DNA from: JBOCEF01 sp050586345
GTDB lineage: Bacteria; Pseudomonadota; Alphaproteobacteria; Rhodobacterales; Rhodobacteraceae
DNA length: 64,000 bases
Reading direction: 5' to 3'
Assembly: GCF_050586345.1 (NCBI RefSeq)
Contig: NZ_JBOCEF010000012.1
Coordinates: 1 to 64,000, forward strand
The notes beneath the pieces were generated by a model. The model worked only from the letters and a program-made list of their open reading frames with translations. It searched no databases and was not told the DNA's origin. Shown one piece after another: positions 17,637-26,270 of this stretch (within the stretch, counting starts at the first letter, position 1; every line of letters begins with the position of its first letter). The translations under genes were made by a program, and so were the position numbers.

Positions 17637-19829
17637 ATGATGGTCCGACGCCTTTCCGCCGCCGCCCTGGCCGGGCTTGGCCTGGCCCTGCTGGCCGCCG
17701 CGCCCGCCGCCGCCGACACCACCGAGGCGCAGGCGGCGCTGGCTCGGCTCGACTGCTATGACGGCCCCATCGACGGCAAGGAGTCGCGCGCCATGTCCCG
17801 CGCGATCCGCTGTTTCGAGCGGCGCCACGGCGACGGACGCCCGGACGGCGCGCTCTCGGACGCCGAGATGCAGGCCCTGCGCGCCGCCGCCGCCGCCGCG
17901 CCGGACCCGGCGGAGCTGCAGCGCAAGCTCGGCCTCGTCGGCTGCTATGACGGCCCGGTCGACGGGCGCTGGTCGGGCAAGCTGCGCCGGGGCCTGCGCT
18001 GTTTCGGAGCCGCGCTGGGCGGCGAGCCGGACGCGGCGCCGGCGGCGGCCGAGCTGGCCGAGCTGGACCGCACCGCCGCCGCCATCGGCGATCTCGCCTC
18101 GGTGCAGGCGGCGCTGACCCGCCTCGGCTGCTATTACGGCCCCGAGGACGGCGCGCCCTCGGCCGCCGTCAATCGCTCGGTGAAGTGTTTCGAGCGGCGC
18201 ACCGGCCGCGCCGTGGACGGCGTGCTGCTGGCCGAGGACGTCGCCGCCCTGCGCATCGCGGCCGAGGCCGAGCCCGCCGCCGTCCCGGCGCAGGACCCGG
18301 CGGGCCCCGCCGCGGGGGCGCCCGTGCCGCGCCCCGCCGCGCCCGACGCCGCGGCGCAGGCGGATCCCGCGCCCGCGCCCGCGCCCGCCCCGGACGCTGA
18401 CGCGGACGGGCCGCTCTCGGACGACCAGCTTCAGCGCCTGCGCGGGAGCCTCAACATGATGGGCTGCTGGCCCTTCAGCCCGCGCGCAAGCTTCGAGGAA
18501 AAGATCGCCGAGGGCGTCCGCTGCTACCAGCGGGAGGTCGGCCTGCCCGAGGACGGAACCGCCGACGCCGCCCTTCTGCGCCACATGACCAACGCCCGCA
18601 TGGCCGAGGTCCGCGAAGCCGTCGGCGCCCGCCTGCGTGCCGAACGCGACGCCCGCGCGGCCGCCCAGGCCGAGGCGCAGGAGGCCCCGCTGCGCGCCAT
18701 GCGCGCCCGGCTGGCCGAGGCCGGGAGTTTCGGCGAGGCGCCCGACCTTTCCGCCGATCCCGCCGCCGCGCCGCTCTGGACCGGGTTCGGCCTCAGGGTC
18801 GAGACCGCCTCGAACACCACCTTCGTCACCGGCGTCGCCCCCGGCGGCCCCGCCGCGCTGGCCGGGATCCGGCCCGGCGCGGTGATCCGCGGCTGGGGCG
18901 ACGGCGCCTTCGGCGCCCGGTCGCTGGTGGGGGCGACGCTGCTCGGCCCCGATGGCGCGCCGCTGCAGATCCTGGCCCTGGTCTACCGCCCGCAGGAGCG
19001 AGGCTGGGACAGACAGGTCCACCTGCTCCGCGCCGCCGACCGGGGCGCCCCGCCCCTGCCGCCGCAGCTTGCGGGCCTGTCGGGCGACGCCGCGTTCCTC
19101 GCCCTCTGGCGCCACGAAACCACGGCCATCGACACGCCCGAGACCGCCGGCGCCGTGGCCCGGATCCTCTACGCCCTCTCGGTCCACCGCGCGGCCTGTT
19201 ACGGGCCGAACCCGGTCGAGATCCCCATCGCCATGACCTTCACCGAGACCCGCCGCAACGGCCTCGGCGCCTGGCTGGGCGAGGAGAGCGAGACCTTCCT
19301 CAAGACCCTGCGCGTGCGCCCGGAATTCGAGGGCGCGGGGCGCGCGACCGCGCCGTGGTTCTCGGACATGACCTGGGACGGGCGGTTCCGCGCGGCGATC
19401 GACCTGGTCTCGCTCGACGGCTGCGACGGCCCGCGCCTGCGCTGGCTCGAGGAGGGGATCGCGAAGGCCGCGGGGGTCGCCCTGCCGCCCGCCCCGCCGC
19501 GGGACGAGAGCCTGGGCGCGGACTGGCGCGGCTTCACCGCCCATTGCCATGCCGGGACCTATCCGGGCGAGAGCAACAGCGAAGCGGGCGCCGCCATGCT
19601 GTGCATCACGCTCGAGATGGCCGCGGCGCGGGTCGGGGACCGGGCGCTCTACGACGCCGCCAAGTTCGGCGGTTTCGGCGCCTATCCGAGCGCCGAGCAG
19701 GGCTGGGACCCGGACCTGATCGCCCGCCTCACCACCGCGTTCAACGAGATCTGGGGCGGGGAGGGCGCCCCGCGCGACCCCGAGATGCAGCGCCGCTTTG
19801 ATGCCTATGTGCGCGACATGGGGTACTGA
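17637..19829 (+). CDS. Periplasmic protein: four Cys-paired peptidoglycan-binding-like repeats, PDZ, unknown C-terminal domain
   Basis: 730 residues. The start at 17637 (MMVRRLSAAALAG) follows GGGGAG and opens a signal peptide ending AAPAAAD. Four repeats of about 50 residues each keep a Gly-Cys-Tyr/Trp turn and a second Cys (LDCYDGPIDG..IRCFERR, VGCYDGPVDG..LRCFG, LGCYYGPEDG..VKCFERR, MGCWPFSPR..VRCYQRE), like PG_binding_1 domains stapled by a disulfide. A Pro/Ala linker (about 211-258) separates repeats three and four. A PDZ-like domain (about 380-470) contains VTGVAPGGPAALAGIRPG. Residues 485-730 are not recognised and include several Cys. It probably acts at the cell wall as a scaffold. 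Confidence 0.8.
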   Translation: MMVRRLSAAALAGLGLALLAAAPAAADTTEAQAALARLDCYDGPIDGKESRAMSRAIRCFERRHGDGRPDGALSDAEMQALRAAAAAAPDPAELQRKLGLVGCYDGPVDGRWSGKLRRGLRCFGAALGGEPDAAPAAAELAELDRTAAAIGDLASVQAALTRLGCYYGPEDGAPSAAVNRSVKCFERRTGRAVDGVLLAEDVAALRIAAEAEPAAVPAQDPAGPAAGAPVPRPAAPDAAAQADPAPAPAPAPDADADGPLSDDQLQRLRGSLNMMGCWPFSPRASFEEKIAEGVRCYQREVGLPEDGTADAALLRHMTNARMAEVREAVGARLRAERDARAAAQAEAQEAPLRAMRARLAEAGSFGEAPDLSADPAAAPLWTGFGLRVETASNTTFVTGVAPGGPAALAGIRPGAVIRGWGDGAFGARSLVGATLLGPDGAPLQILALVYRPQERGWDRQVHLLRAADRGAPPLPPQLAGLSGDAAFLALWRHETTAIDTPETAGAVARILYALSVHRAACYGPNPVEIPIAMTFTETRRNGLGAWLGEESETFLKTLRVRPEFEGAGRATAPWFSDMTWDGRFRAAIDLVSLDGCDGPRLRWLEEGIAKAAGVALPPAPPRDESLGADWRGFTAHCHAGTYPGESNSEAGAAMLCITLEMAAARVGDRALYDAAKFGGFGAYPSAEQGWDPDLIARLTTAFNEIWGGEGAPRDPEMQRRFDAYVRDMGY

Positions 19830-19925
19830 CGCGCGTTTCTGACGGCGCGCCTTCAGCGGGCGTTAGCCAATTCACCACCCTTCCGCGCCATCCTCGGTCC
19901 GCCCCACCGGACCGAAGGCCCCGCC

Positions 19926-20366
19926 ATGCTGCGCATCCTGTCCCTGTACCTGCCCGCGCTGATCCCCTCCTGGCGCTTTTTCAAGGAGGTCGCGCCCTCG
20001 CCGCGGATCGAATACGGGCTGTCAGGCCGCCCCGGCGCGATGCCGACCGCGTGGCAGGAGGCGCGGCCGCGCCCGGAGCGCGTGTCCCCCGCGCGGATGC
20101 TGCGCCGGATGCTGTGGAACCCGCGCTGGAACGAGACGCTGTTCATGACCAGCTGCGCCGAGCGGATCGTCGAGGGCGGCCCCCTCCACGACGCCGCGCT
20201 GGCGGAGCGGGAGATCGCCCGCCGCATCCTGCGCGACCTCGGCCCCGGGCCGGGAGAGCTGCGCTTCCGCCTCGTCTTCGTGCGCCGCGAAGGCGACGCG
20301 ATCCTGCGCGAGGTGGAGCATGTCTCGGGCGCTTACCCGAGGGCGGCCCCGGGGGAAGGGCGGTGA
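19926..20366 (+). CDS. Hypothetical protein paired with a membrane protein
   Basis: 146 residues, not recognised. It starts MLRILSLYLPALIPSWRFF, an amphipathic or weakly hydrophobic segment, followed by a soluble basic part (PTAWQEARPRPERVSP, LRRMLWNPRWNETLFMTSCAERI) and a beta-like C-terminus (LRFRLVFVRREGDAILREVEH). The stop overlaps the GTG start of the next gene as GTGA, so the two proteins are translated together. Coding potential is supported by that coupling and by balanced residue composition. Confidence 0.7.
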   Translation: MLRILSLYLPALIPSWRFFKEVAPSPRIEYGLSGRPGAMPTAWQEARPRPERVSPARMLRRMLWNPRWNETLFMTSCAERIVEGGPLHDAALAEREIARRILRDLGPGPGELRFRLVFVRREGDAILREVEHVSGAYPRAAPGEGR

Positions 20367-21055
20367 CCTTCGAGCTCGCCCAGCGGCTGACCGAGGCGAT
20401 GATGGCGCTGTGCTTCCTGCAGCAGGGGGCCGAGCACATGCGCGGCTTCCGGGATGAGCGCCTCCTGCACCTCCCGCGCATGGGCCTCGCCGCGCTGCTG
20501 CTGGCCGGGATCGCGCCCGCTTACGCGCTGCTCGGCCTGCTGGCCTGCGGCCTCGCGCTGCTGCGCCGCTTCGACGGGCCCTATAATGGCGGCTCGGACA
20601 AGATGAGCCTGCTGATCCTGTCCTGCCTTTGCGCGGCGCGCTGGGCGCCCGACCCGGTGCTGGCGCAGACGGCGCTGGCCTATCTCGCCGTCCAATTGAC
20701 GCTGAGCTATTTCATCTCGGGCTGGGTGAAGGTCTGGAACCGCGAATGGCGCTCGGGGCGGGCGCTGGTGGACGTGTTCCGCTTCTCGGCCTACCCGGTC
20801 TCCACCGCGCTCAGGGGCTGGGCCGACCGGCCCGGGGCGCTGCGGCTGGCGGGCTGGGGGGTGATCGGGTTCGAGCTGGCCTTTCCCTTCGCCCTCCTCC
20901 ACCCGCTGGCGCTGGCCCCGGCGCTGCTGGTCACCGGCAGCTTCCACTTCTCCAACGCCTGTTTCTTCGGGCTGAACCGGTTCTTCTGGATCTGGATCAG
21001 CGCCTATCCGTCGATCTGGTGGGCGCAGGGGCGGATCGTGCAGGCGCTGCTTTAG
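20363..21055 (+). CDS. Multi-spanning membrane protein, HTTM-like
   Basis: 230 residues from the GTG at 20363. Five or six hydrophobic segments alternate with short loops; the tail SYFISGWVKVWNREWRSG, GLNRFFWIWISAYPSIWW resembles the HTTM (vitamin-K carboxylase-like transmembrane) group. In other bacteria such proteins are often paired with a small soluble partner, as here. The function is unknown; the family assignment is tentative. Confidence 0.65.
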   Translation: MTFELAQRLTEAMMALCFLQQGAEHMRGFRDERLLHLPRMGLAALLLAGIAPAYALLGLLACGLALLRRFDGPYNGGSDKMSLLILSCLCAARWAPDPVLAQTALAYLAVQLTLSYFISGWVKVWNREWRSGRALVDVFRFSAYPVSTALRGWADRPGALRLAGWGVIGFELAFPFALLHPLALAPALLVTGSFHFSNACFFGLNRFFWIWISAYPSIWWAQGRIVQALL

Positions 21056-21109
21056 CGGCGCCGCGCTGTTGCAGGCGCGCGGCCGGGGGCCCCGGCCGCG
21101 CGCGCCCCG

Positions 21110-21790
21110 TCACTCGGGGAAGCGGTAGCCCTTCACATGCTCGGGCATCTCCACCCCGGGCAGGTTGCGCGGGTCGGGGATCGCCTCGCCCGCCACCATC
21201 TTCACCGGGATCACCCCGGCCCAGATCGGCAGGTCGTAATCCTCGTCCTCGTCGATCGGCCCGCCGGTCCGCACCTTGGCGGCGCCTTCCTCGATCTTCA
21301 TCCCCAGCACCATCGTCGCCTTCAGGTCCTGGGCATGCTCCTCGCGCAGCATCTCGTAGCGGCCCGGGAACAGCGCGTTCACGAAGCGGCCGAGCTTCGC
21401 GTGCTTCTCCGCCGGGTCCTCCACCACCTGCGCCTCGCCGAACAGCATCACCGAGCGGGAGTTGACCGAGTGATGCATCCCCGAGCGCGCCAGCACGAAC
21501 CCGTCGAGGATCGAGACGGTCAGGCAGACCTCGACCCCGCGCCCCGCCTTCAGCGCCCGGCTGGCCGAGGAGCCGTGCCAGTACACGTGATCCCCCTCGC
21601 GCCATTGCAGGGTCGGGGTGACATAGGGCTTGCCGTCCATCACGTAGCCGACGCTGCACATCGGCTGGGCGTCGAGGATGGAATAGATCGTCTCGCGGTC
21701 GAAATGGCCGCGCTGGTGGGACCGCCGCAGCCGGCTGCGCTCGGTGACGGGAAGCGGATCGGGACGCGGGGCGGAGAGCTGGTCGTCCAT
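21110..21790 (-). CDS. Pyridoxamine 5'-phosphate oxidase-family FMN-binding protein
   Basis: 226 residues with the FMN-binding split barrel (MCSVGYVMDGKPYVTPTLQW, VYWHGSSASRAL, VCLTVSILDGFVLARSG, SVNSRSVMLFGEA). These features match the PPOX-type flavoprotein family typical of genes beside MocR regulators, rather than classical PdxH. It is transcribed divergently from the MocR gene with 61 bp between starts, so it is the likely target of that regulator. The substrate is unknown. Confidence 0.88.
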   Translation of the reverse strand: MDDQLSAPRPDPLPVTERSRLRRSHQRGHFDRETIYSILDAQPMCSVGYVMDGKPYVTPTLQWREGDHVYWHGSSASRALKAGRGVEVCLTVSILDGFVLARSGMHHSVNSRSVMLFGEAQVVEDPAEKHAKLGRFVNALFPGRYEMLREEHAQDLKATMVLGMKIEEGAAKVRTGGPIDEDEDYDLPIWAGVIPVKMVAGEAIPDPRNLPGVEMPEHVKGYRFPE

Positions 21791-21851
21791 GGGAAGGCTC
21801 CTCGGGCGGGAATGTCTTGACTGGGGGCGTGCCTACCCGGCTATTGGCCCG
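21791..21851. promoter_or_regulatory. Divergent promoter between the FMN protein and MocR
   Basis: 61 bp shared by both starts. On the plus strand TTGACT (21817-21822) and a weak GCTATT (21840-21845) are 17 bp apart, which would put transcription start at or next to the MocR ATG at 21852. That would give a leaderless mRNA. No ribosome-binding site is visible before 21852, in agreement. Confidence 0.4.
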
Positions 21852-23294
21852 ATGGGCATGTCCAATCACGCGGAAAAACATCGGTCCAATCTCGAGGCCG
21901 CGCTCTTCGCCCTCGGCCTCGAGCGGGGCGGGGGCGCGCCGATGCACGCGCAGCTGGCCGAGGCGCTGCGGGCGCTGATCCTGACCGGCCGCCACCCGGG
22001 CGCGCGGATGCCCGCCAGCCGGGCGCTGGCGGCGGAGCTGTCCGTCTCGCGCATGACCGTGACCACCGCCTATGACCAGCTGACCGCCGAGGGCTACCTG
22101 CATGCCCGCCGCGGCGACGGCACCTATGTGGCCGAACATCCGCCCCACCTCGCGCCTCCCGCCCCGCGGCGGGTCGAGGCGCCGCCGCCGCCCGCCGACT
22201 GGTCGCCCTTCCACCCCGGCGCGCCCGACCAGGCGCTGTTCCCGCACCGGGCCTGGGCGCGGCGGCTGGAGCAGGCCTGGCGCAAGCCCGACCCGGGCCT
22301 GCTGGGCCGCGCCGACCCGTTCGGCTGGCCGCCGCTGCGCGCCGCCATCGCCGCGCATCTCTCGGCCTGGCGCGGGCTCGACTGCCGCCCGGGGCAGGTG
22401 GTCATCACCGCCGGGGCCTGGGACGGGTTCGACATCATCCGCCACGCCGCCCTCGCCGCCGGGGATCTCGTCGCCGTCGAGGACCCCGGCTGGCCGACGC
22501 AGCGAGAGCTGTTCCGCCGCGCGGGCCTCTCCATCGCGCCGGTGCGGGTGGACGGGCAGGGGCTGGACCCCGAGGCGCTGCCCGCGGGCGCGGCGGCGGC
22601 GGTGCTGACCCCCTCGCGCCACTATCCGACCGGGGCGGCGATGCCGGTGCCGCGGCGCATGGGCGTGCTGGGCTGGGCCGAGGCGCGGGGCGCGCTGGTG
22701 ATCGAGGATGATTACGACAGCGAGTTCCGCTACCAGGGCCGCCCCTTCCCGACGCTCGCCGGGCTCGATGGCCTGCGGCGGGTGATCTACATGGGCAGCT
22801 TCTCCAAGCTGCTCAGCCCGGCGCTGCGGCTTGGATACCTGGTGCTGCCCGAGGCGCTGCTGGACCCGGCGCGGGCGCATCTCGCGGTCACCGGGGCGCG
22901 GGCCTCGCTGGCGCCGCAGCCGGCGCTGGCGGCCTTCATGCAGAGCGGCGAATTCGCCACCCACCTGCGCCGGATGCGCCGCGTCTACGCCCGCCGCCAG
23001 GCGCATCTGCTGGCCGCGCTGGCGGGGGCCGGGGACGTGCTGTCCGTCGCGCCCGACCCGTCGGGGATGCACCTGGTGGCCGGGCTGGGTCCCGCGCTGG
23101 CGGGGCGCACGGACGTGGAGGCCGCGGCGGCGGCGGGGCGCGCGGGGCTGCTGGTGCGCCCGCTCTCGGCCGCCGCGACGCTGCCCGACCCGCCGCAGGG
23201 GCTGCTGCTGGGCTACTCGGCCGCGGACGAGGAGGCGCTGTCCGGCGCCGCCGCGTCGCTGGTCTCGGCGCTGCGGGCGCTGGGCCGGGCCTGA
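21852..23294 (+). CDS. MocR/PdxR-family regulator (GntR HTH fused to aminotransferase domain)
   Basis: 480 residues. The N-terminal GntR winged helix covers about residues 20-90 (MHAQLAEALRALILTGR, SRALAAELSVSRMTVTTAYDQL), then a fold-type I PLP aminotransferase domain (about 120-480) with EDPGWPTQRE, IEDDYDSEFRY and the PLP-lysine loop YMGSFSKLLSPALRLGY. Such proteins sense PLP or a PLP adduct and regulate neighbouring genes. Starts at 21852 (MGM) or 21858 (MSN) are possible. The last 82 bases overlap the end of the convergent gene at 23213. Confidence 0.9.
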   Translation: MGMSNHAEKHRSNLEAALFALGLERGGGAPMHAQLAEALRALILTGRHPGARMPASRALAAELSVSRMTVTTAYDQLTAEGYLHARRGDGTYVAEHPPHLAPPAPRRVEAPPPPADWSPFHPGAPDQALFPHRAWARRLEQAWRKPDPGLLGRADPFGWPPLRAAIAAHLSAWRGLDCRPGQVVITAGAWDGFDIIRHAALAAGDLVAVEDPGWPTQRELFRRAGLSIAPVRVDGQGLDPEALPAGAAAAVLTPSRHYPTGAAMPVPRRMGVLGWAEARGALVIEDDYDSEFRYQGRPFPTLAGLDGLRRVIYMGSFSKLLSPALRLGYLVLPEALLDPARAHLAVTGARASLAPQPALAAFMQSGEFATHLRRMRRVYARRQAHLLAALAGAGDVLSVAPDPSGMHLVAGLGPALAGRTDVEAAAAAGRAGLLVRPLSAAATLPDPPQGLLLGYSAADEEALSGAAASLVSALRALGRA

Positions 23295-24955
23295 GCCGCC
23301 GCCGCCCGCTCCGCCTTGAGGTCCGCCGCCGTCGGCGGGCGCGGCGCCGGGTCGGGCGCATCCGGCGCGATCCGCGGCCCGCGGCCCGACAGCGCGTCGA
23401 TCGCGCCGCTCATGCTCCAGAGGCTCAGCTGCGCCCAGGCGCAGGCCTCGGGGTTCTGCACCGGGTCGACCAGCGCCTCCCAGTCCCAGGACCGCGAGGC
23501 GACGATCGGGTCGAGCACCTTGTTCCCCAGGGTCCGCGTCGTCCCTTCGCGGCGCAGTTCGGGCGCGACGGAGAGGCGCGGGCGCCAGGTGAGGCCGCAG
23601 CGCGCCCGCGGGTTGCTGCGGATGATCGGCGCGTCCTCGTGCACCAGGTCCGCCGACTGGGTCAGCAGCCGCCCGGTCTTGCCGATGGAGGCGACGGCGG
23701 CGGCGAGCCCCTGGGTCCCGAGGCCCGCGATGGCGGCGGCCTCGTGCAGCAGCGGCGTCGGGACCCTGGCCTCGGCCCCCGCGAAAGGCGCGCTCTGCGC
23801 TACAAGGCGCGGGCCGGGCGGCCAGGCGAAGGGCTTGCGCCGGGCCCAGAGCAGCCCCTGCGCGTCAGCGGCCTTGCGGTGGGTCGCGCGAAGGTCTTCG
23901 GCCGCCGCGAAGGCGCGCGCCTCGGCTCCAGTCAGAACGAAGACCGGGCCGATCTCCCGCGTCTCGCCGTCCCAGGTCAGGGCCCAGCTTGTGGAGGGGT
24001 CGACGCCCGTCACGCTCTCGGGCCGGGCGATCTCCACCCGCCCGGGCGACAGGCGCAGCACCAGCAGCGGCCGCGTCCAGCGGCGCACGCAATCGGGCCC
24101 CGCGCAATCGGGCGCATAGGTGTCATAGACCATCGGCAGGTGGATCGAGACCCGGCAGACGGGCTCCACCGCCCCCGCGGCGGTCGTCTCGGCCCGGCAG
24201 ATCATCGCGTCGCGCACCGGCCCCATGTCGCGCCGGTCGCCGGTCAGCCGCAGCGCCGCGCCCTCGAGCCGCGCGCGCAGGCCCCCTTCCGCCGGGCCCA
24301 TCACCGCGGGCGGCCCGTAGCGCTTGTCGATCTTCGCGGCCAGCAGCGGCGGCGCGGCGGTCCAGCGCGCCCCGGGGTCGGGCAGCGGGTCCGACTGGAC
24401 CAGCCCCGCGATCCCCTCGGGCACGGACCAGGCGATCTGGCGGACATAGATGCTCGTCGTCACCGGGTCCGCGTTCGGGTCCGCGAAGGGCCCCCGCGCC
24501 GCCTGCGCCAGCGCCGCCGGGTCGACGCCTGCAAGCCCGCTGACCAGCGCCGCGCCGCCGGCCTGCACCCGCGACGCGGCGGCGGCCCAGGTCACCACCT
24601 CGCGCAGCTTCGCCTCCCGCTCCGGCGTGTACCAGGTCAGCCGCGCCAGCCAGGGCGTCTGCGCCGCGGCCTCGGCCAGGGTCGGCGCCGCGGCCGCGTC
24701 CTGCGCCGGCCCGGACCACAGGTCGATGCGCGGGGCGTCGGGGATCTCCGCCCGCCCGGTCAGCGCGGTCGAGGGCAGCACCAGCTCCACCGCCGCGATC
24801 AGCGCGGCGGCGAGGGCGAGCCGCCGCCAGTGCTCCGTCGGCAGGTCGCGCCCGTCGAACCGGCGCCAGAGCCGCACCTGCCCGGCGATCCAGCGCAGCA
24901 TCGAGCGCCCGGAGAAGATCAGCAGGATCACCGCGAAGATGGCGAGGAAGGTCAT
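23213..24955 (-). CDS. Membrane-anchored protein of unknown function, third gene of the hscC operon
   Basis: 580 residues, not recognised. It has two N-terminal membrane segments (FLAIFAVILLIFSG; LALAAALIAAVELVLPS), then a long, probably periplasmic part with paired cysteines (VYDTYAPDCAGPDCVRRW; RARCGLTWRP; PEACAWAQLSLWSM) and a low-complexity Ala/Ser C-terminus. It starts 7 bases after the stop of the J-like protein, so it belongs to that operon. Its 3' end overlaps the convergent MocR gene by 82 bases. Confidence 0.7.
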   Translation of the reverse strand: MTFLAIFAVILLIFSGRSMLRWIAGQVRLWRRFDGRDLPTEHWRRLALAAALIAAVELVLPSTALTGRAEIPDAPRIDLWSGPAQDAAAAPTLAEAAAQTPWLARLTWYTPEREAKLREVVTWAAAASRVQAGGAALVSGLAGVDPAALAQAARGPFADPNADPVTTSIYVRQIAWSVPEGIAGLVQSDPLPDPGARWTAAPPLLAAKIDKRYGPPAVMGPAEGGLRARLEGAALRLTGDRRDMGPVRDAMICRAETTAAGAVEPVCRVSIHLPMVYDTYAPDCAGPDCVRRWTRPLLVLRLSPGRVEIARPESVTGVDPSTSWALTWDGETREIGPVFVLTGAEARAFAAAEDLRATHRKAADAQGLLWARRKPFAWPPGPRLVAQSAPFAGAEARVPTPLLHEAAAIAGLGTQGLAAAVASIGKTGRLLTQSADLVHEDAPIIRSNPRARCGLTWRPRLSVAPELRREGTTRTLGNKVLDPIVASRSWDWEALVDPVQNPEACAWAQLSLWSMSGAIDALSGRGPRIAPDAPDPAPRPPTAADLKAERAAAAQARPSARSAETSDAAAPDSASSSAAE

Positions 24956-24962
24956 GGCGGCC

Positions 24963-26270
24963 CTAGATCAACTGGTAGAGGCGGAAGGCGGCGTAGGCGA
25001 TCAGCAGCCCCGACCAGGTGGCGTAGAAGGGCGGCTTCCAGCGGGTGCGGGTCGCGGCGGCGCGCCATTGCACCTCGGCCTGCGCGGGTTCCAGAAGCGC
25101 GGCGCAGAGGGCGGCGAGGTGTCGGGTCAGCGGCCCGCGGTCATGCACGCTCCGGGCGCGGCCGACGCCATAGCGCCGGTCGATCACCGTCAGCACCTCG
25201 GGGGTCAGCCAGGCGGGCACGGGGATGGGCGAGGGAACCTCCTTGGCGTAAGGCTCGTAGCCCGTCTGCTGCGCCAGCCAAAGCCGCAGCGGCGGGCCGA
25301 GCCGCTCCACGTCGTCCAGCGTCTCGATATACGGCGCGTCGAGGATCTTCACCCATTCGGCCGGATCGGCGCGGGCGGCGTCGTCCATGCCGCGGATCGC
25401 CTCCATCGCGCGGCTGGCCGGGGCGAAGGCGATCATCTTCCGCTCGGCCTGGTCGAAGTAATCCACCTTGCGCGCCTCGGCGTCCGCCCGGGCGCGGGCG
25501 TTCAGCGCCCGCAGGTCCAGGGCCGGGGGCAGGGCGTCCGGGCCATGCGCTTCTTCCAGCGCCGCGGCGATGGCGCGCCAATAGGCCGACAGCATGGCGT
25601 CGTTCAGGGTCTCGGACCTGTCCCGGTCGAAGCGGAACATGCGGTTGAGCGCCTCGGCCTGCGCCAGCGTCAGGCTGCGCGGCGGGGCGGCGGACCCGCC
25701 GGTCCAGGGCGAGGCGAAGGCGTTCCAGTCATCCTCCTGGTAGAGGCGCGAGAGCAGGTCGCGCCCGGCGGCGCGGCGCAGGGCGGGCGCGCGCTCTTCG
25801 GCGTCGCGCGCCTTGTCCGGGGCGTCGTCGGCGCCGCCCAGGACCGCGTCGGCGGCGCGCTGCAGGCGGCGGCGCGCGGGCATCGGCTGGGCGTCGGCAT
25901 CCGCGGGCGAGGGTTCGTCCCAGGGGGCGTCGAGCCCGGCGGGATGGGCGGTGGCCGGGGTCGCAGGCGGCGGGGGCGGGGCCTCGTCCCGCGGCGGGGG
26001 CGGGGGCGCATCGGGCGCGGGCTCCGGCGAAGGCGCCGGCGAAGGCTCCGGCGCGGGCGCCGCCTTCGCCGGATCCTCCGCCGCGGCGCGCTTGCCGTCG
26101 GGCGCGATCCGCCGGGCCAGCTCATAGGCCGCGCGCAGGCGCATGAACCCCTCGGGGTCCTCCTCGGGGCGCACCACCTTCAGCCGCTTCGCATAGGCCG
26201 AGCGGACGGCGCGCCTGTCCGCCCCCGCCCGCGCCAGCCCCAGCTCGGCGAAGGCCTCAGAAGGGGTCAT
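24963..26270 (-). CDS. J-like membrane co-chaperone without HPD (DjlB/DjlC-like)
   Basis: 435 residues. The N-terminus (MTPSEAFAELGLARAGADRR, AYAKRLKVVRPEEDPEGFMR) follows the J-domain pattern, but the HPD that stimulates Hsp70 ATPase is replaced by RPE; the DPEGF box is typical of DjlB/DjlC-type partners of HscC. A Pro/Ala/Glu-rich linker follows (about 60-150), then a helical region and a single C-terminal membrane helix (WSGLLIAYAAFRLYQLI), so it is probably tail-anchored with the J-like domain in the cytoplasm. The start overlaps the hscC stop by 14 bases, which strongly couples the pair. Confidence 0.82.
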   Translation of the reverse strand: MTPSEAFAELGLARAGADRRAVRSAYAKRLKVVRPEEDPEGFMRLRAAYELARRIAPDGKRAAAEDPAKAAPAPEPSPAPSPEPAPDAPPPPPRDEAPPPPPATPATAHPAGLDAPWDEPSPADADAQPMPARRRLQRAADAVLGGADDAPDKARDAEERAPALRRAAGRDLLSRLYQEDDWNAFASPWTGGSAAPPRSLTLAQAEALNRMFRFDRDRSETLNDAMLSAYWRAIAAALEEAHGPDALPPALDLRALNARARADAEARKVDYFDQAERKMIAFAPASRAMEAIRGMDDAARADPAEWVKILDAPYIETLDDVERLGPPLRLWLAQQTGYEPYAKEVPSPIPVPAWLTPEVLTVIDRRYGVGRARSVHDRGPLTRHLAALCAALLEPAQAEVQWRAAATRTRWKPPFYATWSGLLIAYAAFRLYQLI

